Origin: Hyphomicrobiaceae bacterium
GTDB lineage: Bacteria; Pseudomonadota; Alphaproteobacteria; Rhizobiales; Hyphomicrobiaceae
Direction: 5' to 3'
Length of the DNA stretch: 64,000 bases
Assembly (NCBI GenBank): GCA_041397645.1
Contig: JAWKWE010000005.1
Location: 1 to 64,000, forward strand
The position numbers and the translations under genes were made by a program. Of this stretch, positions 27,094 to 35,584 are shown piece by piece. The first letter of the stretch is position 1, and each line of letters begins with the position of its first letter. The notes beneath the pieces are model-generated. The model had not been told where the DNA came from. It made no database searches and saw only the letters and a program-made list of their open reading frames with translations.

Positions 27094-27336
27094 TCAGGAC
27101 TTTAATCGTTTGGGCCTGTTGCCAGCATCGTTATCGGCTGTGGTTCGCGCGCTCTGCGTTAGCGCCTCGCGCAAAGTGAGAGGCTGAGCATTTGTCTTCA
27201 AGAACTGACGCAACGCCTCATCGGCCAATTGGTTCACTGACTTACCCCGTTCTCGTGCAAGGCTTTCGAGTCCATTGAGCACGCGCGGTTCGAGCATGAA
27301 CAGCTTGCGGCGCAATTGGGAAGGGGCCGTCTTCAT
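27094..27336 (-). CDS. Small ribbon-helix-helix-like protein in the NHEJ operon
   Basis: 80 residues from the ATG at 27336. The pattern KLFMLEPRVLNGLESLARERG then SVNQLADEALRQFL fits a ribbon-helix-helix DNA-binding fold: one strand, two helices and a conserved turn. The tail is polar. It starts ten bases after the Ku stop and ends 22 bases before PE-Pol, so it is in the same transcript. It might repress this operon or be an orphan antitoxin; no toxin gene is adjacent. Confidence 0.65.
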   Translation of the reverse strand: MKTAPSQLRRKLFMLEPRVLNGLESLARERGKSVNQLADEALRQFLKTNAQPLTLREALTQSARTTADNDAGNRPKRLKS

Positions 27337-27346
27337 GCTCGTGATC

Positions 27347-28222
27347 TCAAGCCGATTTTTTGGCTCTTGAGGTCTTGGTCTTCGCAGGCGTCTTGGAGGT
27401 TTTCTCAGCCTTCTTGCCGCCACCCGACGCCTGTTGTTGACCGATGGAGCGCTTCAAGGCTTCCATCAGATCGACGACGTTTGCGCCCTTGGGTCTTGCC
27501 TCTTCGTGCGGTGCAACGATCTTGCGGCCCTTGAGCTTCTCTTGCACCAGTTCCTTCAGCGCAGTCTGATAGTGGTTCTGATACTTTTCTGGCTTGAAGG
27601 GAGACGACTTCTTGCCGATGAGCTGAACGGCAAGATCGATCATCTCCTTGTCGGGCTTCATGTCGGGGACTTCGTCAAAATAGTCGGCCGGATCGCGCAG
27701 TTCGTCGGCGTAACGCAACATCTCCATGATGAGACCGTCTTCCAACGGCGAGATCGCGATCAGCCATTCGCGTCCGCCGATCGTCACTTGCGCTAGACCC
27801 ACTTTGCCGGATTTGCGTAACGCATCGCGGATGACGACATAACCTTCTGCTGCCAGCTCATCGGCCGGTGCGATAAAATAGGGACGCTCGAAGTAGCGAT
27901 AATCGATTTCCTTGGCATCGACGAATTGCACAAGATCGATTGTTTTCTTGCTTTCGAGCTTGACGGCATCGATCTCTTCGGGCTCGAGCGTGACGTAGGT
28001 GTCGTCGTCGACCTCGTAGCCCTTGACGATATCGGAGTTCTCGATTTTGCCGATGCCCGGCACGACCTTCTCGTAGCTCACCCGGCGACCGGACGGCTTA
28101 TGAATCTGTCGGAAAGTAATTTCCGCCGCCGATTCAACGGCATTGTAGATCTCGACGCCGATCGACACGAGGCTCAGGCGGAGAAAGCCTTTCCAATATG
28201 CGCGGGCTCTCTTCTTAGGCAT
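27347..28222 (-). CDS. ku: Non-homologous end-joining protein Ku
   Basis: 291 residues. The N-terminal YWKGFLRLSLVSIGVEIYNA and VVPGIGKIENSDIVKGYEVDDD are the bacterial Ku beta-barrel signature. About 35 lysine/serine/alanine-rich residues end the protein, as in many Ku proteins that slide along DNA with this tail. Ku forms a homodimeric ring on broken ends and recruits LigD. The start at 28222 is taken at MPKKRARAYWKG; earlier codons lie in a non-homologous stretch. It is the first gene of a four-gene leftward repair operon. Confidence 0.95.
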   Translation of the reverse strand: MPKKRARAYWKGFLRLSLVSIGVEIYNAVESAAEITFRQIHKPSGRRVSYEKVVPGIGKIENSDIVKGYEVDDDTYVTLEPEEIDAVKLESKKTIDLVQFVDAKEIDYRYFERPYFIAPADELAAEGYVVIRDALRKSGKVGLAQVTIGGREWLIAISPLEDGLIMEMLRYADELRDPADYFDEVPDMKPDKEMIDLAVQLIGKKSSPFKPEKYQNHYQTALKELVQEKLKGRKIVAPHEEARPKGANVVDLMEALKRSIGQQQASGGGKKAEKTSKTPAKTKTSRAKKSA

Positions 28223-28341
28223 GACGCAACCCCTGGTACGCTGGGAGAGGTGAAATACACTATAGGCGCGTTTGCCGGCGCTTTCACCCACATTATGGCG
28301 CCAACGCGCCTGGCGCCGGCAAGTTCCCCGCAGGAGCACTC

Positions 28342-29361
28342 TTAACCTTGCTCGCGGCCGGTCGCAGTAAGGGCGACGGCAACGGCGGGGGCGCATCGTG
28401 TCGCCCAGGCGCGATGTTCGACAGGTGCGTCGATGACGCCGCCGAACGTCACAGTCGATAATCCGAGACGGCGTGCCACCACCTCGGCAACCGGCGCGCC
28501 AATCCCTGCAGCGACGACGCTTGTTACGGTCAGTCCCGGACGCGACAACACCTGCATGGCGCCATCGCAGATCGAGCGGATTTGGATTTCGCGAACATAA
28601 GCTGCCGCAACCTGCCAGACGGGCAAATGGCGTTCCTCGCCATCTCGTCCGAAGCCGCGCGCGAAGCGGCGCAAGCTGTCGGACACGGATTTACTGCGTC
28701 CGTCGGCCGTGTCGTGACTATCGACCCCCTCGGGCAGTTCCCCAAGTAGACGTCGCACGTCAGCCATGGTCGCAAACGTATCGCGTGCCAGGGTCTGCCA
28801 TGTTCCCAAAAGAGGAGCACGTGTGCTCACCGAGGGAACGGGGGTTCGCGTAAAGCCGGTGTAGACCAGTTCTCCGGTCTGGAGGCGCTCCGCATCGCTC
28901 AATCCCTGTGGCCGGTCGCACGGAACGATGTCTGTGGTCGTTGAGCCGATGTCGATGAGCAATGCAGCAGCCTTGCGCGCCGAGATGGATTGTGCGGTTG
29001 CAAGAAAATTTGCTGAAGCGACGCTGGAGGGATCTTTAAGAGCCGATTGAAGGTCACGTAGGCCTTTGAGACCCATGTAGAATGATGCCGAACTGCCATA
29101 AACCTCAGCCAATCGCTGGATCAGCACGGTGGCGCCTTCCTCGCGCGAGGCGAAGATTTCCGTGAGTTCCGCCGTCATGGTGATGGCAACGCGCGAAGCG
29201 TCGTTTGTCAGGGGACGCAACTCGCGCAAGGCGGCGTCGAGCCGGTCTAGGCCGAGCCAGAGAGGACATGCGAGCTGACGAATGGCGGCAATCCTCCCGT
29301 TGTCCAGTCTTGCTGCCTTTAGATGGGCCCCGCCCACGTCCAATCCGACGATCGTAGACAT
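28342..29361 (-). CDS. MfnF-like hydantoinase-fold protein of the H4MPT/methylofuran pathway
   Basis: 339 residues of the hydantoinase A / oxoprolinase-like kinase fold, opening with STIVGLDVGGAHLKAARL and containing LLIDIGSTTTDIVP. This is the protein that accompanies H4MPT-linked C1 genes and corresponds to MfnF, which joins the furan and tyramine halves of methanofuran (family knowledge). In methylotrophic bacteria it should make methylofuran. It is divergent from the HisA/HisF-like gene with only 62 bases between starts. Ku follows 119 bases downstream but is probably a separate unit. Confidence 0.82.
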   Translation of the reverse strand: MSTIVGLDVGGAHLKAARLDNGRIAAIRQLACPLWLGLDRLDAALRELRPLTNDASRVAITMTAELTEIFASREEGATVLIQRLAEVYGSSASFYMGLKGLRDLQSALKDPSSVASANFLATAQSISARKAAALLIDIGSTTTDIVPCDRPQGLSDAERLQTGELVYTGFTRTPVPSVSTRAPLLGTWQTLARDTFATMADVRRLLGELPEGVDSHDTADGRSKSVSDSLRRFARGFGRDGEERHLPVWQVAAAYVREIQIRSICDGAMQVLSRPGLTVTSVVAAGIGAPVAEVVARRLGLSTVTFGGVIDAPVEHRAWATRCAPAVAVALTATGREQG

Positions 29362-29423
29362 CTGCCTGCATGCACTCCTTGCCCCCATTTGTGATACACA
29401 AGACCTCGCAGGAGGCAATCAAT

Positions 29424-30131
29424 ATGGAAGTCGTACCCGTCATCGATGTTGCGCGCGGTGAGGTGGTGCGTGGCGTCAAGGGTGATAGGGCATGCTACAA
29501 ACGCATTGTCACGCCGCTTACGCAAAGTGCGGAGCCTGCTGCTGTAGCCAGGGCGTTGATGGGGCTTTATCCGTTCCGCAAGATTTATGTCGCTGACCTC
29601 GATGGGATTGAGGGACGTGGACGGAACGTCCACCTGGTACCGAGTTTATCTGCGGCGCTCGGACAGTCGGAAATCTGGATCGATGCAGGTGTGACCTCGC
29701 CCAAAGCTGCGCGCGCGGTCCTGGCGGCTCCGGTCACGACACTGATTGTGGGATCGGAAAGCGTTGAGCAGGCAGGTGAATTCTCAGACATCGCGGCGGA
29801 AAGCCCGCAACGCACAATTCTCTCGCTCGATTTTCGCGGGGATGAGTTCATGGGACCGCGCCGGTTGCTGGAGGACGCATCGGTTTGGCCCGATCGGATC
29901 ATCGTGATGACGCTCGCGCGGGTGGGCAGCGAGGAAGGTCCGGATCTGGCGCGGGTCGGCGAGATCATCGCGCGCGCTGGGCGGCGGAAGGTCTATGCTG
30001 CTGGTGGTGTGCGAGACGCAGCCGATCTGGCGGCGGTGAAGGCTGCGGGTGCCGCAGGCGTATTGCTGGCGAGCGCGCTCCACTCGGGCCGGATCACGCC
30101 TGCACAGTTGAAAAAGATGGCTGTGCGATAG
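29424..30131 (+). CDS. HisA/HisF-like TIM-barrel protein of the H4MPT cluster
   Basis: 235 residues. It opens with VVPVIDVARGEVVRGVKGDR, close to the HisA phosphate-barrel start, and has YVADLDGIEG and a C-terminal YAAGGVRDAADL phosphate-binding loop. True HisA enzymes sit in his operons; this gene sits with fae, mch and mfnF-like genes, and a hisA/hisF-related family is known from H4MPT users. It probably serves cofactor synthesis rather than histidine (inference). The ATG at 29424 has AGGAGG nine bases upstream. Confidence 0.8.
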   Translation: MEVVPVIDVARGEVVRGVKGDRACYKRIVTPLTQSAEPAAVARALMGLYPFRKIYVADLDGIEGRGRNVHLVPSLSAALGQSEIWIDAGVTSPKAARAVLAAPVTTLIVGSESVEQAGEFSDIAAESPQRTILSLDFRGDEFMGPRRLLEDASVWPDRIIVMTLARVGSEEGPDLARVGEIIARAGRRKVYAAGGVRDAADLAAVKAAGAAGVLLASALHSGRITPAQLKKMAVR

Positions 30132-30171
30132 GAATTGCTGCGAATGGTTCGGGAACTGGTGGGCAAACTCA

Positions 30172-30540
30172 ATGCGTCCGCTCGATGACGTCTTTCGGGC
30201 CTTAGCACGTTCGAAGTTTCGAAGCCGGTTCCATTTGGGTCCGCGCGAACGTGATTACGTTGCCGCCAAGGGAATGGCCACCATAAGGCGTCATGCGGCC
30301 GATTTCGTCGCCCAGAAATTGGCCCCGGCTCACCCAAAGAATGACGGTAAGCAGACGCCCATGCGCGGCCATCCCGTCTTCATTGCTCAGCATGCGACGG
30401 CGACATGTTGCCGGGGATGTTTGAGCAAATGGTACGGGATTGAATCCGGCAGGCCTTTGAACGAGGCAGAGGCAGCCCATGTTCTTGCGGCCATCAATCG
30501 ATGGATTTTGAGCGATATTGGGCAAGCATCGCACGGTTGA
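30172..30540 (+). CDS. DUF4186 family protein
   Basis: 122 residues. The stretch NDGKQTPMRGHPVFIAQHAT followed by CCRGCLSKWY identifies the family. Its cluster of histidines and three cysteines could bind a metal. An N-terminal FRSRFHLGPRERDYV is also typical. The function is unknown. It follows the HisA-like gene by 40 bases on the same strand. Its link to C1 metabolism is positional only, because the family occurs in many bacteria. Confidence 0.85.
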   Translation: MRPLDDVFRALARSKFRSRFHLGPRERDYVAAKGMATIRRHAADFVAQKLAPAHPKNDGKQTPMRGHPVFIAQHATATCCRGCLSKWYGIESGRPLNEAEAAHVLAAINRWILSDIGQASHG

Positions 30541-30544
30541 AACA

Positions 30545-30590
30545 GAGAAAAAAATCGGCCGGTAAAACCTGTTGGTTTACCGGCCGGTAG
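30545..30590 (-). terminator. Terminator of the fae transcript
   Basis: A 13-bp stem with one bulge (30556-30569 with 30574-30586) is followed on the minus strand by seven T residues. It lies about 170 bases past the fae stop, leaving a long 3' untranslated region. Confidence 0.7.
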
Positions 30591-30753
30591 TTGGTCTTCG
30601 TAGTTTCAGTCTTGGGCAGGTCGAGCAGGTCTTCCTGCCGTGTCAGCCGCTATAGCGGCCCGATAAGAATCTACCCAATCGCTGCAGCAGACCCCCCTTC
30701 ATAGGAGGGGCGGTGTCGTATTTATTATCGTCCTGCTGCGGACGGTTTCCGCT

Positions 30754-31266
30754 TCAAGTCTTCGCACCGAAGGGGTGAGCGACCGAGTTGCGCTGAGCGG
30801 TAGCTTCAGCAGCCGTCGGCTTGCCAGCAACGGCGCGGGCAAGAGCTTCCTTTGTTGCGCGATAGTTGTAGTCCTGAATCTTGGCGTCGTCGGCAGCTTC
30901 CCAGTGGATGAACACGCCAACGCAGACGTAGAGATCGTCGGCTTCAGCTGCGGGGATGACGCCTTCAGCGACCGAGTCCTGAACAGCCTTCGCAACGCCG
31001 TACTGCGCCGGTCCGAACATCTGAACGGCCTGACGGGCGTCTTTGATGGTGACCTTGTTGTACAGGATCGTGTTGGGCTTGCAGGGCAGGTTCGGCGCGA
31101 TGACGGCGAGGAGAGACGTGAAGCCGTCTTTGTTGTTCGTCAGGCTGTTGCAGAAAGCAACTTCGGCGGCCGAGCCACGCGGACCGACGATGAGGTCGAT
31201 ATGCGCAACTTCATTGCCGTCGCCAACCAGCGACTCGCCAACCATGACTTTGTTGATTTTGGCCAT
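30754..31266 (-). CDS. fae: Formaldehyde-activating enzyme
   Basis: 170 residues, full length. Fae speeds the condensation of formaldehyde with H4MPT to methylene-H4MPT in the cytoplasm. The catalytic histidine lies in AHIDLIVGPRGSA (H22). The conserved NGFTSLLAV-like segment reads DGFTSLLAVIAPNLPCKPNT, and IHWEAADD follows. It is transcribed alone: 236 bases separate it from the CitG-like gene and a terminator lies downstream, as expected for a very abundant enzyme. The ATG at 31266 gives the standard MAKINKVMVGE start. Confidence 0.97.
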   Translation of the reverse strand: MAKINKVMVGESLVGDGNEVAHIDLIVGPRGSAAEVAFCNSLTNNKDGFTSLLAVIAPNLPCKPNTILYNKVTIKDARQAVQMFGPAQYGVAKAVQDSVAEGVIPAAEADDLYVCVGVFIHWEAADDAKIQDYNYRATKEALARAVAGKPTAAEATAQRNSVAHPFGAKT

Positions 31267-31502
31267 AAGGGGGGTTCCTCCCACGAATATTACGATACGA
31301 GCACCAACGCTCCCCCGTCGAATGCCGGGACTTCGCTGTTTTGCTCTTCTAGCGATTTCTTGCCCGCCTGCTGCTCCACTGAAAGGCTAAAGCCATTCGC
31401 GGACAACCATCGGACCAGTCGATCGTGCCTTGCGGACACGGCCCTCTATTAGCCCCAGGTCGGCAGTCTCGACAAGTACTTAAGTAGGTCGCCGTGACGT
31501 GT

Positions 31503-32363
31503 TCACGGTTGTTTCTGTTTGATCAGACTCTGAGCAAACTTTGTGGTCACGACAAAGTCGGCCGTCGTGCCGGGATTATAGCCGGTCTGCTTGAGCTGAC
31601 GATCAAATTCAAGAAGCGCGTTGAATGACTTAGGTGTTGTTATCGGCTTCCACAGCGGAGCGAGTTCGCGGGCGCGTTCCTGCACCGAGGCTGCGGCAAC
31701 AGGTCCCCATTTGCGAACGATATGGCTGTCGGGGAATGCCGCCAGAAGGGTCATATGCAACGTTGTGATGGCAAGATGCTCCTGCTCACCCGCCTTTTGC
31801 GCTTCCTCAAGCGCGGGAAGTGCAACGTCGAAAACGTCTGAGTATTCGGTCACGTACGCATTGGCGATGCGGTCACGTTCGGCGGCCAGATGCATGGCTT
31901 CAATCAAGGTCATGCGCGGATTGGAAATGCTCACATCGCCTTTCTCGACCTTCCCCAGACCAGCAGGATTCGCTAGGCGGATAGCCTGAAAGGCGTCGTC
32001 GGCATCGTCTTCATCGAGATGCGAAAGCAGGTCTGCCAACTTTCGCCGAAGCCCCAAGTTGGGTGCGTCCTCCTGCGAAGCCTTGGCGAGCGGTACGCAA
32101 AGCAGAACGATACCGAGATTGGCATTGACGCCCGTTGCTGCAACGCTTGCCTCGGTCGCCCGCAGGATCCGTTTGCCAACGCTGAGTTCAGGATCTGCGA
32201 TATACGGTGCGGCGGCATCTGCGGCGCGCTCGAATGTTGCCACGTCCATGCCGTGACCGGGGCTGTGAATGTGGACGTTACCTGGTTTGAGCGCCGTCAA
32301 CTCAGCCTGGCACGCACAAATGAACGACACCTCGATCGCTTTTGGTGCCACCGGCCGCGTCAT
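31503..32363 (-). CDS. CitG-like triphosphoribosyl-dephospho-CoA synthase family protein of the H4MPT cluster
   Basis: 286 residues. The sequence LTALKPGNVHIHSPGHGMDV and GVNANLGIVLLCVPLAKA match the CitG/MdcB fold, which attaches a ribose-phosphate unit from ATP to dephospho-CoA. No citrate lyase or malonate decarboxylase genes are near. The gene is coupled (ATGA overlap) to an ATP-grasp gene of the H4MPT cluster, so it likely adds a ribosyl group during H4MPT or methylofuran synthesis (inference). An earlier start would overlap the ATP-grasp gene extensively. Confidence 0.82.
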   Translation of the reverse strand: MTRPVAPKAIEVSFICACQAELTALKPGNVHIHSPGHGMDVATFERAADAAAPYIADPELSVGKRILRATEASVAATGVNANLGIVLLCVPLAKASQEDAPNLGLRRKLADLLSHLDEDDADDAFQAIRLANPAGLGKVEKGDVSISNPRMTLIEAMHLAAERDRIANAYVTEYSDVFDVALPALEEAQKAGEQEHLAITTLHMTLLAAFPDSHIVRKWGPVAAASVQERARELAPLWKPITTPKSFNALLEFDRQLKQTGYNPGTTADFVVTTKFAQSLIKQKQP

Positions 32364-33286
32364 CGCGCCGTTGCCCTGTGCGTGTTGACGGTTGTGAGGA
32401 AGTCGTGGGCGATAGCTTCCGCGATGTTGATGTCGGCGACAGCTTGAAGCCCACGCCAAGCAGGATTGGAATTCACTTCCAGCACTTGCAACTGGCCTGA
32501 TGGCGTGCGGATAAGATCGATCCCCGCATAATCCGCATCGAGCGCCCGCATGGCCGCCATCGAGATTGCCGCCATTTCTGCATCGGGCACGAGCGCCTTG
32601 GCTTTGCCGCCTTGGTGAATGTTCGTCACCCAGCTCGTCCCTCGTCGCGTCATAGCAGCGACAATCCGATGGCGGGTCGCCAGCACGCGCCAATCTTCAA
32701 ACAAGCCATCGTTGGGAGCAATGTAGTCCTGCATATAGTACATATGATCAACTGTAGGGCCGGTGGGAAGTTCAGCTTGCGAATGAATGAGCCCGATGCC
32801 CTTGCCCTGGCTGCCAAACAGCGGCTTCAGAACCAGCGTTCGGTCGAGGTCTTGCGTGTATTCGCGCGCGTGCGCTTCCGTTTCGACGACGCGAGTGCGG
32901 GGCGTGGGAATGACTGCTTTGTGCAGCAGAAACGTCGTTTGCGATTTGTCCACGCAACGCTCGATTACGCGCGCGTCGTTCCACACGCGCACGCCGCTTT
33001 CGCGCAGCGCGTGCAGCAATCCCAGTCGGAAGGTAATCTGTTCCAGCGTTCCGGCGGAAATGGAGCGCACGAAGACGCCGTCGGGTAACCGACCTGCGAA
33101 GCCGGGAATTTCGATGCCGCTTTCAAGTCCCGTGTCGAAGGCGCAATGGGGCAGCGAGGAAACGGTGACTTTGGCGCCGCACGCCTCCAGTGCCCGCACG
33201 ATCCTGCGTGCGTGCCACTCGCCGCGACCTTCTTCGATCAGCAACGCCAAGTGCAACCCCGCGCCGTCTGGCGGAGGTTGCTGCAT
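32360..33286 (-). CDS. RimK-like ATP-grasp ligase of the H4MPT cluster
   Basis: About 308 residues. ATP-grasp motifs are KSQTTFLLHKAVIPTPRT, LVLKPLFGSQGKGI and the metal-binding LEVNSNPAWRGLQAV. RimK-type enzymes attach glutamate to cofactors such as coenzyme F420 and tetrahydrosarcinapterin. A homologous ligase is a regular member of bacterial H4MPT clusters. It starts 16 bases after mch; the site lacks a clear ribosome-binding sequence, and an ATG at 33319 overlapping the mch end is an alternative. It overlaps the CitG-like gene. Confidence 0.85.
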   Translation of the reverse strand: MQQPPPDGAGLHLALLIEEGRGEWHARRIVRALEACGAKVTVSSLPHCAFDTGLESGIEIPGFAGRLPDGVFVRSISAGTLEQITFRLGLLHALRESGVRVWNDARVIERCVDKSQTTFLLHKAVIPTPRTRVVETEAHAREYTQDLDRTLVLKPLFGSQGKGIGLIHSQAELPTGPTVDHMYYMQDYIAPNDGLFEDWRVLATRHRIVAAMTRRGTSWVTNIHQGGKAKALVPDAEMAAISMAAMRALDADYAGIDLIRTPSGQLQVLEVNSNPAWRGLQAVADINIAEAIAHDFLTTVNTHRATAR

Positions 33287-33302
33287 TGGCGGTGATGTGA
33301 GC

Positions 33303-34280
33303 TCATTTGAAGCTGGCATCGACAATCTCTGGCGCGATTTTTCCGGCATGGAACGACGCACCAGTCTCGATATTGGACACGATTACCTGCGCCGGGGAGA
33401 ACAACATCGGGTCGATCTTATAGAAGTCTCCGTTCACCTCCGAGAAAATGTCCGCGAACGGCTTGCCGTAAGAGCTCGAAGACGAGGAGGGCAGTCCCTC
33501 AGCCAGCTTCTTGGCGTCTGCGTCAGAACCCTTGACGAACAGGTGGATGCGGCCGCCGTAGATGATGGCGTCGTTCGTGCGTCCCATCGCCTTGACGAAA
33601 TCGGGGAACGGCGGCGCGATTGGGCAGGTGCCGGTGCCGTCGAGAATGTTCTCCAACGGGAAATGCAGTTCGTGGGCTTTATGGATGGCAACTTCCAGGA
33701 CGCGCGCAGCAATCTGCACGGTGCCTGCGAGACTCCAAGTCGGAGCGTACAGAATTGTCAGACCTGACGTTGCGATCCCGCACGCTTCAGCGACCTTCGT
33801 CGCGACGGCCTCGGGTGGTGCCTTGTCGCCCTCGATCACGAGCGCGGCGGTCTTTCCGCCGTCGACGTAGGCAAGTTCCTTATAGAGTTCTTCAACGCGC
33901 GAGAGGGCCCGCGCTGGGCCCGATCCAAGCGCGAAGAAGCCCGTCGCGTCGTCGGTGATGGTCCAGCCCGCATACTGCGAGCCAAGGCACGAGATCACCG
34001 GATTTGTGGAATGCACGACGACACCCAGCGGCCAGTTTGGACACGGCGACGATTTGGTGATTTGAACGGTGCCGAGCCCGCCCATGCACACTTCACCAAG
34101 CAGGCGTCCCGCTTCGAGGCAACCTGGGACTGCCGCGCCGAGATCGATCAGACGTCCGCCAGCATTGCCGGTCGATACGCCAACGCGCAACGCGAGTGCA
34201 TCGGCGGCGATCTTGTCGACGATCTTGCCAGCAAGAGCATTGACGCTTGGGGCCGGCGCTCCGGCGGTGGTGGCCTGCAT
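33303..34280 (-). CDS. mch: Methenyl-H4MPT cyclohydrolase
   Basis: 325 residues. It converts methenyl-H4MPT to N5-formyl-H4MPT, the step after MtdB. Family signatures are VSTGNAGGRLIDLGAAVPG near the N terminus, EVCMGGLGTVQI, and GTGTCPIAPPFPDFVKAMGRTND in the C-terminal half. The gene lies 12 bases after the ATP-grasp gene within the leftward cluster beta-RFAP synthase, mtdB, ATP-grasp, mch, RimK-like, CitG-like. Confidence 0.96.
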   Translation of the reverse strand: MQATTAGAPAPSVNALAGKIVDKIAADALALRVGVSTGNAGGRLIDLGAAVPGCLEAGRLLGEVCMGGLGTVQITKSSPCPNWPLGVVVHSTNPVISCLGSQYAGWTITDDATGFFALGSGPARALSRVEELYKELAYVDGGKTAALVIEGDKAPPEAVATKVAEACGIATSGLTILYAPTWSLAGTVQIAARVLEVAIHKAHELHFPLENILDGTGTCPIAPPFPDFVKAMGRTNDAIIYGGRIHLFVKGSDADAKKLAEGLPSSSSSSYGKPFADIFSEVNGDFYKIDPMLFSPAQVIVSNIETGASFHAGKIAPEIVDASFK

Positions 34281-34292
34281 GGGATTGTCTCC

Positions 34293-35429
34293 TCAAGTCT
34301 TGTTTTGAAACTGTGTGTAGACGAGGTCGGCGAGCCTTGAAAGGCGCGCGCGAACATTGGTTTCTGCATCTTCGGCGCTGGCGCCATCGGCGTGGACGGT
34401 CGCTAAGGGCTGTTCTGAGGCAATGGTAGTTCCTGGCAGCGGCCTGTCCGAGACCCAATCGGGCCACTCCAGCTCTCCCGCGATCAACGGCCCGCGGTCA
34501 GCGTAGAGGAGGGCTGAGGCGCGCGATTGCACGTTTGGCAGCATACGATCCTGCCAAAGGCCGTTGCCAAGCCCGGCTTCCACCTGAGCGCGAAACAGGT
34601 TGCCATCAAGATCGTCGAAAACATCGAGCGTTGCGCCCGGCCGCGGATTAACCTCAAGCAGGTAGGCTGTGGCGTCGTTAACGATGAAATCGAATGAGAT
34701 CAGCCCAACGGGGTCGAGAAGTTCGACCAGAGTGGCTGCCGCGCTGACCATCTGCTGCTCGGGGGATGTTTCCGCATACTCTGTGATGACAGCGCCGCCG
34801 TAGCGAAACGGCTTGCGCGCGCTGGGGCAGACCCACTGACGTGAAAACTCCATGGCAAGCCCCCCTTGCGCCGAGATGGCCATCACGGATCTCGCCTCGC
34901 CACTGAGGCGGCGTTGGAAATAGTGGCGTGCGTGTGGTCTGCGCAGATTTGCAAACTCGCGGATGTGCGCGCCGCCTGCCGCGCCGACGCGCTTTGCAAG
35001 CCATCCTTCACGGTCGTCCGGGGCGCTCAGAGTGGTAGGCGGATGCGCGATGCCAAGCTGTTTGAGAAGCGGAAAGAACGTTCCTGGGTTTTTCAATTCC
35101 GCGACGGTTTCGGCCTTTGTGCCAAGAAGGCGATAGCGGTCGTCAAGGCTTTCGATGAGCTTCGGCCGATCTTCAAATCCTGAGCCGAGCACGATGCCGA
35201 TTGGCGGCGTCGCAGCTTTAGCGATGAGTGTCTCGATCGCGGCAAGGAGCGGTTTGGCGGAGAAGCCTCGGCGAACTGCATCTGGGAGTTGAACATAATG
35301 CGCCGCCGCCGCGCGTGTGTCGGCATCGCCAAAGGCGTCGACGACGAGAGGCACAAATCCGGCGCGGCGCGCAGACTGCGCGAGCGCGCGCCCGGAAAAT
35401 GCGGCAATGAGGACCGTTTCGCCTGACAT
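34293..35429 (-). CDS. ATP-grasp protein of the H4MPT/methylofuran cluster
   Basis: 378 residues. An N-terminal nucleotide-fold domain (VLIAAFSGRALAQSARRAGF) precedes an ATP-grasp core with GGAHIREFA, an acidic metal site in SFDFIVNDATAYLLEVNPRPGATLDVF and a C-terminal extension. Proteins of this kind occur in all bacterial H4MPT clusters. A likely role is ligating tyramine or tyrosine with glutamate for methylofuran (like MfnD), but the sequence alone cannot settle this. The ATG at 35429 starts the conserved fold. Confidence 0.8.
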   Translation of the reverse strand: MSGETVLIAAFSGRALAQSARRAGFVPLVVDAFGDADTRAAAAHYVQLPDAVRRGFSAKPLLAAIETLIAKAATPPIGIVLGSGFEDRPKLIESLDDRYRLLGTKAETVAELKNPGTFFPLLKQLGIAHPPTTLSAPDDREGWLAKRVGAAGGAHIREFANLRRPHARHYFQRRLSGEARSVMAISAQGGLAMEFSRQWVCPSARKPFRYGGAVITEYAETSPEQQMVSAAATLVELLDPVGLISFDFIVNDATAYLLEVNPRPGATLDVFDDLDGNLFRAQVEAGLGNGLWQDRMLPNVQSRASALLYADRGPLIAGELEWPDWVSDRPLPGTTIASEQPLATVHADGASAEDAETNVRARLSRLADLVYTQFQNKT

Positions 35430-35584
35430 CGCTATCGCTGTCCCGCATCCAGCCCGAAAGCCGATGGCGTTGAAGTTTTGATGTGGGCCGGAAAGCTGCA
35501 TGGCCGGATGCGCTCCGGCCATGTTCGATGGTGTCTTGTCTCAGCACCCAATGAGCGAGCGCTTCGGGGAAGATGGGCTTGCGC

